The position numbers were made by a program, and so were the translations under genes. The notes under the pieces are model-generated. The model worked only from the letters and a program-made list of their open reading frames with translations. It did no database searches and was not told the DNA's origin. This document shows, piece after piece, positions 1 to 5,833 of a DNA stretch of 6,363 nucleotides. How positions within the stretch are numbered: the first letter of the stretch is position 1; each line of letters opens with the position of its first letter. This DNA is from Faecalibacterium sp. CAG:1138. Its GTDB lineage: Bacteria; Bacillota; Clostridia; Christensenellales; CAG-917. The stretch covers positions 1-6,363 of the forward strand of contig HF988644.1 in NCBI GenBank assembly GCA_000434675.1, given 5' to 3'.

Positions 1-2
1 GC

Positions 3-20
3 CGCCCCGACGGTCGGGCG
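3..20. other. GC-rich hairpin at the left edge, possible terminator stem
   Basis: Bases 3-10 can pair with 14-20 around a three-base loop, with one bulged C, giving a GC-rich stem. It lies about 40 bases past the stop codon of the minus-strand gene that ends at 63, so it could be the stem of that gene's terminator. On the minus strand the required T-run would lie to the left of base 1 and cannot be seen, so this is only a candidate. It could equally belong to whatever lies beyond the edge. Confidence 0.3.
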
Positions 21-30
21 AGATTATAAG

Positions 31-46
31 TATATAATATTATATA
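31..46. repeat. 16-base AT-only palindrome
   Basis: TATATAATATTATATA is a perfect 16-base inverted repeat made only of A and T, lying between the GC-rich hairpin at 3-20 and the stop codon at 63-65. It contains TATAAT on both strands, but no acceptable -35 element was found at the right spacing on either strand. It may simply be AT-rich intergenic DNA; no function is claimed. Confidence 0.5.
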
Positions 47-62
47 TTACGAAATAAACAAA

Positions 63-800
63 TTAAGAAAGAAGATAATCTTTCATCAAAGCGTCGATTT
101 CCTTGACCTCTTTCGCCGCGATTTTTTGATTTTCGAGATAGTGCTTAAGTCCCATCCAGTAGGCCTTGATGACGACCGCGTCGCGTTGCTCGAGCACCGT
201 GGCGAAGGTGTCCAGCATAAACTGCAATTCGTAGCTGACGGTTTCCTCCGGTTGCGCTTCCTTGACGGCGGCGACGGCGGAATCGATAAGATAAGACGTG
301 CGCTCCGCAAGCGCGATGTTCACCTCGAGTTTTTGAGCGTCTTTTTCCCTGATTTCGGCAACGGGAGTAAGCTCGTCCTTGGCCATAAGCATATCGACGA
401 CCGCTTTTTTGAACGGAACTATGACGGCGTTCACGAAGCCCTGATAGCTTTTTGCTCTGTCGGACGACGGCCAGAATTCCATAACGAATCGGACGAAATC
501 CCTTCTCGGAACGTCAAAGTCCAGCAGCAAACTGACCACGAGAGCAACCTTTTTGCGGTTGGAAAGCGGCAGGCGGAAGGCGTTGGTCGTGCCGAGGCTG
601 ACGATGGAGCGGGAATATTCCCTGTCGAAATCGAAGTTGTATTTACATTCGTCCACGAGGTTCCGAAGCTCCGGATAGTACGCCAGACATTTCAAAAGCA
701 TACGAATTTTGTTATAGCTCATAATAAACGAAGAGTTTTCCAACTCGTCGCACTGCGCCAAAAATGCCTGCACGGCCTCTAAATCGTAAACGTTTTCCAT
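63..800 (-). CDS. conserved-looking hypothetical protein, 245 aa
   Basis: I do not recognise a named family. The protein is soluble in appearance: no signal peptide, no membrane segment and no cysteine-rich metal motif. It is rich in charged and leucine-type residues in a pattern that suggests an all-helical fold. Residues about 27-60 (SYNKIRMLLKCLAYYPELRN) and 75-110 look like packed helices, and the C-terminal third (about 145-245, Lys/Glu/Ala-rich) could form helical hairpins. It has a faint resemblance, from memory, to short helical hypothetical proteins of uncultured Clostridia; that is not a homology result. The ATG at 798-800 is supported by AAGGAG at 808-813, seven bases upstream, and by a consensus promoter at 821-849. 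It is transcribed alone, divergently from the lipoprotein gene at 955. That it is a real gene is well supported; its function is unknown. Confidence 0.85.
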   Translation of the reverse strand: MENVYDLEAVQAFLAQCDELENSSFIMSYNKIRMLLKCLAYYPELRNLVDECKYNFDFDREYSRSIVSLGTTNAFRLPLSNRKKVALVVSLLLDFDVPRRDFVRFVMEFWPSSDRAKSYQGFVNAVIVPFKKAVVDMLMAKDELTPVAEIREKDAQKLEVNIALAERTSYLIDSAVAAVKEAQPEETVSYELQFMLDTFATVLEQRDAVVIKAYWMGLKHYLENQKIAAKEVKEIDALMKDYLLS

Positions 801-820
801 AGTATATCTCCTTTTTTACT

Positions 821-849
821 ATTATACAAAACCAACGGTGATTTGGCAA
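821..849 (-). promoter_or_regulatory. sigma-A-type promoter of the hypothetical gene 63-800
   Basis: On the minus strand there is a TTGCCA -35 box (844-849), a 17-base spacer and a perfect TATAAT -10 box (821-826). Transcription would begin near 814, only about 14 bases before the ATG, so the leader would hold little more than the AAGGAG ribosome binding site (808-813). The palindrome AAACGTTT at 854-861 sits just upstream of the -35 box. Confidence 0.75.
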
Positions 850-895
850 GCGGAAACGTTTAATAAATAATTTTGGCGACTGCTGTCGATTACTG

Positions 896-924
896 TTGTA
901 TTTTTTTTACTTTTGTTGTAAAAT
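896..924 (+). promoter_or_regulatory. probable sigma-A-type promoter of the lipoprotein gene
   Basis: TTGTAT (896-901), a 17-base spacer and TAAAAT (919-924) form an acceptable sigma-A promoter facing the gene at 955. The start would be near 931, giving a leader of about 24 bases. TATAAA at 924-929 is an alternative -10. The region is T-rich, so chance matches are more likely than for the promoter on the other strand. Confidence 0.55.
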
Positions 925-954
925 ATAAAAGCAAAAAACCTTTATGGAGACGTT

Positions 955-2838
955 ATGAACAAGAAAAATCTGTTTTTGAAAACCTTTGCCGTCGTTATGG
1001 TTGCCGTTTTGCTGGCGGGAACTCTGGGCGGATGCAGCTTTATTAAGGGCGGAGAAAAAGAGTTTGACGAATATCTCGAAGAACTGTTCACCGCGCTGTT
1101 TTCCGGCGACGGCACGAGCATAAACTTTTTGCTTTCAAACCCTGCCGCATACGGTCTGGACGAAGAAACCGCTTCCGTTCCGACGCCTTCATCCAAAGAG
1201 GACTACGAAAAAGGTTATTCTTCCCTGAAAATGCAAAGCAAACTTATGCGTTTGATGTTCAACTACAACGATCTGAACGAAAAACAGCAGGTTTGGTACG
1301 ACTATCTCGCCACTTATTTCAACAATCGCTCCGATTATAAAGATTTTTACTATTTTCAGGACGATTTTTTGGGCAGCTATCTGGGATTCCAGGCCGAACT
1401 GCCGATTTATCTGGCAGAATACGGCTTTTCCCGCAAACACGACATCGAAAACTTCTTCAATCTCATAAATTCCGCGGCGGAAAACTTCCCTAAATACGTG
1501 GACTACGAACGCGAAAGAGTGCAAAACGGTTACGGAAGGGCCGATTTCGTTTACGTCGGCTCCATAGAACAGTGCGAAAACTTCACCGGCGTGGATATCC
1601 GCGGCGGCGAAACGCAAAACACCGAAACGGAAAACTTCCTCATTCCTCTCTTTAAGTCAAAAATCGCAAACTGCTCGTTTTTGACCGAAGAAGAAAAAGC
1701 GACCTATAACGACCGCATCGCCCCCGCCGTGAACGACGTGCTTATCCCGGCCTACGTCAAGCTCGGGCAAGGCGTTACGGAATTTATCGGAAACGAAAAC
1801 AACAACCAAAAAGGTTTAGCGCACTACGAAAACGGCAAAAAATATTATGAGCTTCTGTTCAGGGACGCTACGGGCGTTTCCGACAGCGTCGAAACCGCGC
1901 TTCAAAAAATCCTCACGGATTACAACGCAAGTATCTCCGAATCCAAAGCCATAGTTTCCAAAATACAATCGGAATACGGCCTTTCGTCGGACGAAATTTC
2001 CGACAAGCTCGACGCTCTTATGGAGTCAGACCTCGAAAAGTGGACGATTGACAAAATGTTCGAAAACTGGACGATTGACAAAATGTACGACACCGTCGGC
2101 GAGCTTCGCAGCCTCATCGCAAACGACTTCCCTACTCTTACCGCATGCGGACAAATCGTTTTGAAGGAAATCGATCCGAGCCTTAAAGATAACTACAGCC
2201 CTGCCGCTTACTTCACCTCGAAGCTTGACGATATGAACGCAAATCAGGTCATCATCGTCAACACGTATTCTGACAATCTGTCCTCCTACAACACCTTCGA
2301 CCTGCTGTCGCACGAAGGCTTCCCGGGACACCTCTATCAGGACGTTTACTTCAAAAACAGCGGCCTGCCGAAAACCATTCGCGCAATGAGCTCCTCGGGC
2401 TATATGGAAGGCTGGGCAACCTATGCCGAAAACTACGCGGCAAAATACTTCAGGCCGGATACGCTCCTCAACCTTTTGTATAAGTTGTATCTTTTAGAAA
2501 ACAAAACTTCGCAATATATCGTTGCGGCGGCCGACATCAAGGTGAACTACGAAGGTCTGGACAAAGCCGAGCTCAGAAGCTTTTTGCTTGACACCTTCTA
2601 TTCTTCCGCAGCCGGCGACGCGAGCATGACGAATGCCGTTTCGGCCTACTCCGACAGAGTGTTCGAGCACGTCGTGGAAGTTCCGACAAACGTTTTGAAG
2701 TACTATTACACCGCGCTCAAAATCACCGAGCTTCGCACCCTCTGCGCGCAGATGTCCGACCTCGAATTTCACACCGAAATGATGAAATACGGTCCGGTTC
2801 TGTTGGATCAGTACTACGCAAAACTGACGGCAAACTAA
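955..2838 (+). CDS. DUF885-family lipoprotein, putative metallopeptidase, 627 aa
   Basis: This is a secreted, membrane-anchored protein of the DUF885 family (PF05960). Residues 1-26 form a lipoprotein signal: a lysine-rich start, a hydrophobic core and the lipobox LGGC with the lipidated Cys at 27. The rest is the DUF885 domain, whose signature is visible as HEGFPGH at 453-459, followed by EGWATYAE (485-492). In this family His453, Glu454, His459 and the downstream Glu residues are the likely metal-binding and catalytic set, but the HExxPGH spacing differs from the classical HExxH zinc-protease motif. Hydrolysis of peptides outside the cell is therefore an inference, and the substrate is unknown. 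The length fits full-length family members with a leader. ATG 955 is preceded by GGAGA (946-950), a slightly close site. Residues 363-380 carry a nine-residue tandem repeat (see 2033-2086). The gene looks complete and intact. Confidence 0.88.
   Translation: MNKKNLFLKTFAVVMVAVLLAGTLGGCSFIKGGEKEFDEYLEELFTALFSGDGTSINFLLSNPAAYGLDEETASVPTPSSKEDYEKGYSSLKMQSKLMRLMFNYNDLNEKQQVWYDYLATYFNNRSDYKDFYYFQDDFLGSYLGFQAELPIYLAEYGFSRKHDIENFFNLINSAAENFPKYVDYERERVQNGYGRADFVYVGSIEQCENFTGVDIRGGETQNTETENFLIPLFKSKIANCSFLTEEEKATYNDRIAPAVNDVLIPAYVKLGQGVTEFIGNENNNQKGLAHYENGKKYYELLFRDATGVSDSVETALQKILTDYNASISESKAIVSKIQSEYGLSSDEISDKLDALMESDLEKWTIDKMFENWTIDKMYDTVGELRSLIANDFPTLTACGQIVLKEIDPSLKDNYSPAAYFTSKLDDMNANQVIIVNTYSDNLSSYNTFDLLSHEGFPGHLYQDVYFKNSGLPKTIRAMSSSGYMEGWATYAENYAAKYFRPDTLLNLLYKLYLLENKTSQYIVAAADIKVNYEGLDKAELRSFLLDTFYSSAAGDASMTNAVSAYSDRVFEHVVEVPTNVLKYYYTALKITELRTLCAQMSDLEFHTEMMKYGPVLLDQYYAKLTAN
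2033..2086 (+). repeat. 27-base tandem duplication inside the lipoprotein gene
   Basis: Two adjacent 27-base units, 2033-2059 and 2060-2086, are identical except at one position (G at 2040, C at 2067). The unit is a multiple of three, so the frame is kept and the protein gains WTIDKM twice, nine residues apart (from Trp363 and Trp372). Before 2033 and after 2086 the similarity stops, so there are exactly two copies. The near identity points to a recent slippage or duplication in an inter-domain or helical stretch about 70 residues before the metal motif. Confidence 0.92.
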
Positions 2839-2846
2839 CGTTACGC

Positions 2847-2887
2847 AAGGTTTAACCGAAATTTTGGCAGTATAAACCTTGATTTTT
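2847..2887 (+). terminator. possible weak terminator after the lipoprotein gene
   Basis: AAGGTTTA (2847-2854) is the exact reverse complement of TAAACCTT (2873-2880), and a smaller self-complementary stretch, CCGAAATTTTGG (2856-2867), lies in the loop. It is followed by GATTTTT (2881-2887). The outer stem is AT-rich with an 18-base loop, so it would terminate poorly. It may instead let some transcription continue into the HPr-like gene, for which no convincing separate promoter was found. Confidence 0.35.
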
Positions 2888-2920
2888 GAAAAGTGTATAA
2901 AATTTTAAAGGAGCATATAT

Positions 2921-3148
2921 ATGAAATCAATCGCAATCAACCTTAAACTTGCAGAAAACGTCAAGCAGTTTGTCAACGTGGTCAACAAATACGACTACGA
3001 TATGGATTTGAGAAGCGGCCGCCACGTCGTCGACGCAAAATCGGTTTTGGGCATATTCAGCCTTGACCTCAGCATGCCGGTCGTGCTGGAAATCTTCACC
3101 GACAGCTGCGAAGATCTTTTGTCGGATCTTGCTCCGTTTATCGCCTGA
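2921..3148 (+). CDS. HPr-like protein lacking the active-site histidine, 75 aa
   Basis: The middle and C-terminal part matches the HPr phosphocarrier fold of the sugar phosphotransferase system: VDAKSVLGIFSLDLS (37-51) aligns with the VNLKSIMGVMSLGI stretch of Bacillus HPr, placing Ser41 at the regulatory Ser46. Counting back the usual 31 residues from that serine puts Leu10 where the phosphorylatable His15 should be, and there is no His anywhere in the first 34 residues. At 75 residues it is also shorter than HPr (about 87-88). It therefore probably cannot relay phosphate to sugar permeases. A regulatory role like that of Crh, which also lacks His15 but keeps Ser46, is an inference. The ATG has a strong AAAGGAG (2907-2913) seven bases upstream. 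It lies 82 bases after the lipoprotein gene and is closed by a strong terminator at 3154-3193. Confidence 0.75.
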   Translation: MKSIAINLKLAENVKQFVNVVNKYDYDMDLRSGRHVVDAKSVLGIFSLDLSMPVVLEIFTDSCEDLLSDLAPFIA

Positions 3149-3153
3149 GGCAA

Positions 3154-3193
3154 AAAAATTCGCAGAGTGAAAGCTTTGCGAATTTTTCTTTTT
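3154..3193 (+). terminator. strong intrinsic terminator after the HPr-like gene
   Basis: A 15-base-pair stem (3154-3168 with 3173-3187, including two G-T wobbles near the loop) closes on a GAAA tetraloop (3169-3172) and is followed by CTTTTT (3188-3193). It begins five bases after the TGA of the HPr-like gene. The end of the T-run is only seven bases before the ATG of the next gene at 3201, so any transcript reaching that gene from upstream must read through it. The stem itself begins and ends in A/T runs, so it could also work partly on the other strand. Confidence 0.88.
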
Positions 3194-3200
3194 GAAAACT

Positions 3201-3794
3201 ATGAACGCAAACTTAAACAAAAATTCAAGAACGGTGGCCGCGGTCGGCATATCCGTTGCCCTCATTGCCGTGCTTCAGGCCCTTGCGGAGATTTTGCAAA
3301 AAGTCGGCATGCCCGTCAGCCTTGCGCTGGGGCTTTTGCCGGTGCTTGTCGCGGCAGAGTTCTACGGCCCTAAAGTTGGCGCAATCTGCGGCGGGTTCTT
3401 CGGAATCACCAGCCTTATCATCGCCGTCGTCTATTCCTCCGCCATACCGCTTTATTCCGTCGCGATAAATCCGCTGGTTTCGGTGCTTCCCCGCATTTTG
3501 GTGGGCGTGGCGTCGGGACTGGTTTACAAAGGCATAAAAAACAAAATTAAAAACGAAAAAAAGAGCGTCGCCGCCGCAAGCGTTGCCGCCACGGTTTCGG
3601 GCGTTCTCACCAACACCGTGCTGTTTTTGGGATTCTTCTTTTTGTTTGCCGGCGGAAAAACTTACGGCTCGGTTACGGTGGACTTCAGGTGGATTATGGC
3701 AAGCGTCGTTTCGATAAACGCGGCGATAGAACTGGTTTCCTTCTCCGTCATAGTTCCGCTCGTCGTCGGCGCGCTGGAAAAATCCGCAAAATAA
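3201..3794 (+). CDS. ECF-transporter S-component-like membrane protein, 197 aa
   Basis: This is a small, very hydrophobic protein with about six membrane segments (roughly 12-32, 40-58, 60-80, 92-110, 124-150 and 164-192). The pattern, including NPLVSVLPRILVG (90-102) after the third segment and a short basic loop (112-121), matches the substrate-binding S components of energy-coupling-factor vitamin transporters (PF12822-like). Such proteins bind a vitamin or similar small molecule in the membrane and borrow a shared EcfA/EcfA'/EcfT module. No ATPase or EcfT gene is in the window, so this would be a stand-alone S gene; its substrate cannot be named. The ATG at 3201 gives the typical short N-terminus; a TTG at 3192 is in frame but lies in the terminator T-run. 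Neither start has a Shine-Dalgarno, and no clear promoter was found. A symmetrical terminator follows at 3811. Confidence 0.72.
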   Translation: MNANLNKNSRTVAAVGISVALIAVLQALAEILQKVGMPVSLALGLLPVLVAAEFYGPKVGAICGGFFGITSLIIAVVYSSAIPLYSVAINPLVSVLPRILVGVASGLVYKGIKNKIKNEKKSVAAASVAATVSGVLTNTVLFLGFFFLFAGGKTYGSVTVDFRWIMASVVSINAAIELVSFSVIVPLVVGALEKSAK

Positions 3795-3810
3795 TTATAG
3801 CTTCGTACAT

Positions 3811-3838
3811 AAAAAGGCTTCCCGAAGGAAGCCTTTTT
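3811..3838. terminator. bidirectional terminator between convergent genes
   Basis: A perfect 12-base-pair stem (3811-3822 with 3827-3838) closes on a CGAA loop. It has five T residues at the right end and five A residues at the left, so each strand reads a GC stem followed by a T-run. It lies 16 bases after the S-component gene and 18 bases after the stop of the minus-strand YhhN gene, and probably ends both transcripts. Confidence 0.93.
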
Positions 3839-3856
3839 GCGTGGTTTTCGATTTTC

Positions 3857-4609
3857 CTATTTCATCAGAGTGATTGCAAAAGCGATGCAGAACTGAGCGA
3901 TGTAATAGGTGGTGTGATTGATGATGACGTTTGCAGGGGTGTTCTTCTTTTGGTCGACGTCAAAATACATGCCGGACAGAATGAGGTCGGACAAAAGGAA
4001 CATTACGCCGCCCACGGTCATCACGATCCACATAACGAGATCGGCGCCGTCGTTTCTGATGCGGTTAATCATCACGGAAGCGCAGCTGAAGACCATTGCC
4101 GCAAGTATGCCGCCGTACACGCCGGAAATAACCTTGAACTTGCCGTATTTGAGCTTCATCGGTTTCTCGAGGGAAACGGCGATAAGTCCGAACAATGCGC
4201 CCACCGCGAGAGGAACGACGCACCACCACGCGCTTTCTTCGGCCACCTTGGTGTAGCCGTAAATCGCCGCGAGATAGCAAACGTGCCCCAAAGCAAAAGC
4301 AACCATACCGCTGTAAGTCCAGACGTCGTTGTCCTGTTTATAGGCGTACTTCAGATCCAGAGCAATGTCGCCCAGCATGCCGAACACGAGGCCTGCCACG
4401 ATGAGGATTCCGTAAGTCATTTGCTCGGCCGAACAAATGCCGTATTCGTTTTTCTCGGCAACCTGAATGAGGGCGAAAACCGCCGTCAGAATGAAAAAGA
4501 TGCTTGCGATAGTTTTGGTGATAACGCCCGGAACTCCGCCTTTTTTGACGCGGACGTACATAAAGAACGCCGCCGCCAGAACGCCTAAAGCAAGTGCTGC
4601 ATAGACCAT
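3857..4609 (-). CDS. YhhN/TMEM86-family protein, putative lysoplasmalogenase, 250 aa
   Basis: This is an integral membrane protein with eight predicted helices (about 1-21, 30-50, 64-86, 102-119, 128-147, 159-181, 191-213 and 229-249). It carries the hallmarks of the YhhN family (PF07947): GD in helix 3 (Gly80-Asp81), F-A-L-G-H in helix 4 (His109), SD in helix 7 (Ser207-Asp208) and YYIAQ in helix 8 (235-239). Characterised relatives such as human TMEM86B hydrolyse the vinyl-ether bond of lysoplasmalogens to a fatty aldehyde and a glycerophospho-compound. Plasmalogens are common in anaerobic Clostridia, so that role is plausible here but unproven. At 250 residues it is somewhat longer than many bacterial members. 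The ATG has AAGGAGAT (4617-4624) seven bases upstream. It is the second gene of an operon, 24 bases after the DUF2804 gene, and ends at the shared terminator 3811-3838. Confidence 0.82.
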   Translation of the reverse strand: MVYAALALGVLAAAFFMYVRVKKGGVPGVITKTIASIFFILTAVFALIQVAEKNEYGICSAEQMTYGILIVAGLVFGMLGDIALDLKYAYKQDNDVWTYSGMVAFALGHVCYLAAIYGYTKVAEESAWWCVVPLAVGALFGLIAVSLEKPMKLKYGKFKVISGVYGGILAAMVFSCASVMINRIRNDGADLVMWIVMTVGGVMFLLSDLILSGMYFDVDQKKNTPANVIINHTTYYIAQFCIAFAITLMK

Positions 4610-4633
4610 AATTTTTATCTCCTTATCTTTTAA

Positions 4634-5680
4634 TTACCATTTGTTGTGAACGCGCTCGGCAAAGCACATTCTGTCATTAATTTCGATGACCTTTCCGTCG
4701 TCCAGAACGGCTTTTCCCGAAATAAGCCCGAAGACCTGATGCGGGATCATGCATATAACGCCGACGTCAAGCGGAGCCTGCCTGTCGATGACCGGTTTGA
4801 AAGTCATTTCGAACCTGCCGTCGTCGGAAGTGAACGTCCACGGCTCGGTGTACAGATACTTCTTGCCCGACATAGGAATGTTGAAGGTTATTTCGCTGAT
4901 TTTGTGGGACTTGCCGTTGTAGAAAAGCATATTTTCGGTGGCGGCCGACGTGTTGCCGAAGCCGTAACCGATGTTCCAACCGAACGTGCTGCCGTCGTCC
5001 AGAACGGTCTGACCGCTTCCCCAGTACCAGGTGTTGTCGTACGTCCACACGCCCCTGCCCCAGTCGAGGGTGGCAAGGGAACCGTTTTCGCGATTGAAAA
5101 GATATTCCTTTCCGTCGAAGCGGCACCAGCCGTCGGCGCGCATGCAGTTGATTTTCTGATTGTAGTAAAAGTGTTTCGGCTTGTCGAATGGCGTGGCGAT
5201 GACCATGCTTTCCTCCGGAATTTCGGTGAGCGTTACGTCAAATTCCAAAGCCTTTTTGGTGTTGCAGAAGTTGTCGTAACGGCCGAAAAGATGCCTTTTT
5301 TCGCCGTCGTTTTCAAAAGTCATGGTAAGAGTGCCTGCTTTTGCGGTAACGTCACCCTTTTCGGAAGTGGACGGCATGCCCACCTTCCCCATCGGGAACG
5401 GCGCGATTTCCGAATCGTTCATCTGAAACGGCTCTCCCGAAAAGCCCAGAAGCGAAATGCTGTGGCTGGCCACGAAGCCTGCGTCGGCAATAGTCAGGCA
5501 CAGGCCGACGTCCTGATTTCCGATGTAATAATAATCCCATTCTTTGATGCGGATTTTTTTGGCTTTTACGTCCTTTCTGTCGTAAATCCAAAAAAGTTTT
5601 TTCGCAAATCCAGGTTCGGCGATGTCCCCTTTTTCGTTCAGAAGACGTTGCGGCGCGGTGATTTCGTGTTGAGCGTGCAT
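4634..5680 (-). CDS. DUF2804 domain-containing protein, 348 aa
   Basis: This is a soluble, full-length member of the DUF2804 family (PF10974), with no signal peptide or membrane segment. Visible family marks are EPGFAKKL near the start (22-29), KEWDYYYI (47-53 region), and the tryptophan/glycine-rich core DWGRGVWTY (207-215) followed by WYWGSG (218-223) and GYGFGN (238-243). Aromatic residues, short alternating beta-type stretches and many turns suggest a largely beta fold. A relationship to lipocalin-like AttH/CrtC hydratase folds comes to mind but is not shown by the sequence. No biochemical function is established for the family, so none is assigned. The ATG at 5678-5680 has GGAGGA (5685-5690) four bases upstream and a promoter at 5715-5744. 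It is the first gene of a two-gene operon with the YhhN homologue and is divergent from the DegV gene. Confidence 0.85.
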   Translation of the reverse strand: MHAQHEITAPQRLLNEKGDIAEPGFAKKLFWIYDRKDVKAKKIRIKEWDYYYIGNQDVGLCLTIADAGFVASHSISLLGFSGEPFQMNDSEIAPFPMGKVGMPSTSEKGDVTAKAGTLTMTFENDGEKRHLFGRYDNFCNTKKALEFDVTLTEIPEESMVIATPFDKPKHFYYNQKINCMRADGWCRFDGKEYLFNRENGSLATLDWGRGVWTYDNTWYWGSGQTVLDDGSTFGWNIGYGFGNTSAATENMLFYNGKSHKISEITFNIPMSGKKYLYTEPWTFTSDDGRFEMTFKPVIDRQAPLDVGVICMIPHQVFGLISGKAVLDDGKVIEINDRMCFAERVHNKW

Positions 5681-5714
5681 AATTTCCTCCGTAAATCGCT
5701 TTAAGATATAATAA

Positions 5715-5744
5715 ATTTTAACTTATATCGCCGTCCAAAGTCAA
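5715..5744 (-). promoter_or_regulatory. sigma-A-type promoter of the DUF2804-YhhN operon
   Basis: On the minus strand, TTGACT (5739-5744), an 18-base spacer and TAAAAT (5715-5720) form a good sigma-A promoter. The start would fall near 5708, giving a leader of about 28 bases with GGAGGA at 5685-5690. The DegV promoter faces the other way starting at 5773, so the two -35 boxes are about 30 bases apart and a regulator bound between them could affect both. Confidence 0.65.
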
Positions 5745-5772
5745 GCCAAAATAGGTTTTAAGGTTATTTTTA

Positions 5773-5801
5773 TTTACAAAAACCAAATACTTTGTTATAA
5801 T
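5773..5801 (+). promoter_or_regulatory. strong sigma-A-type promoter of the DegV gene
   Basis: TTTACA (5773-5778), a 17-base spacer and perfect TATAAT (5796-5801), with an extended TGT directly before the -10 (5793-5795), make this the best promoter in the window. The start would fall near 5808, about 26 bases before the ATG, and the leader contains GGGAGG at 5821-5826. Confidence 0.85.
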
Positions 5802-5833
5802 AACGCTAAGACGTATTTCTGGGAGGATAATAT

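Noticed and set aside
126..782. Open plus-strand frame of 218 codons opposite the hypothetical gene
   Set aside because: It lies wholly antisense to a gene with a better promoter and ribosome binding site, and its translation is an implausible His/Arg/Phe-rich mixture. It is a codon-bias shadow.
851..864. cre-like (CcpA) operator around AAACGTTT
   Set aside because: Only the AANCGNT core fits; the outer TG and CA bases of the cre consensus do not, so the match is too weak to annotate.
3192..3200. TTG at 3192 as the start of the S-component gene
   Set aside because: It lies inside the T-run of the terminator, would add only three residues and has no ribosome binding site; ATG 3201 gives the usual short N-terminus.
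3234..3236. GTG as an internal start of the S-component gene
   Set aside because: It is in frame but has no Shine-Dalgarno and would cut into the first membrane segment region's N-terminal basic stretch; no advantage over ATG 3201.
3689..4588. Open plus-strand frame of 299 codons over the YhhN gene and terminator
   Set aside because: It crosses a strong terminator, overlaps two convincing genes and encodes a His/Asp/Asn-rich product typical of the reverse strand of a membrane-protein gene.
4646..5704. Open plus-strand frame of 352 codons opposite the DUF2804 gene
   Set aside because: The minus strand has clear DUF2804 motifs and expression signals; the plus frame has no ribosome binding site and a composition expected of an antisense shadow.
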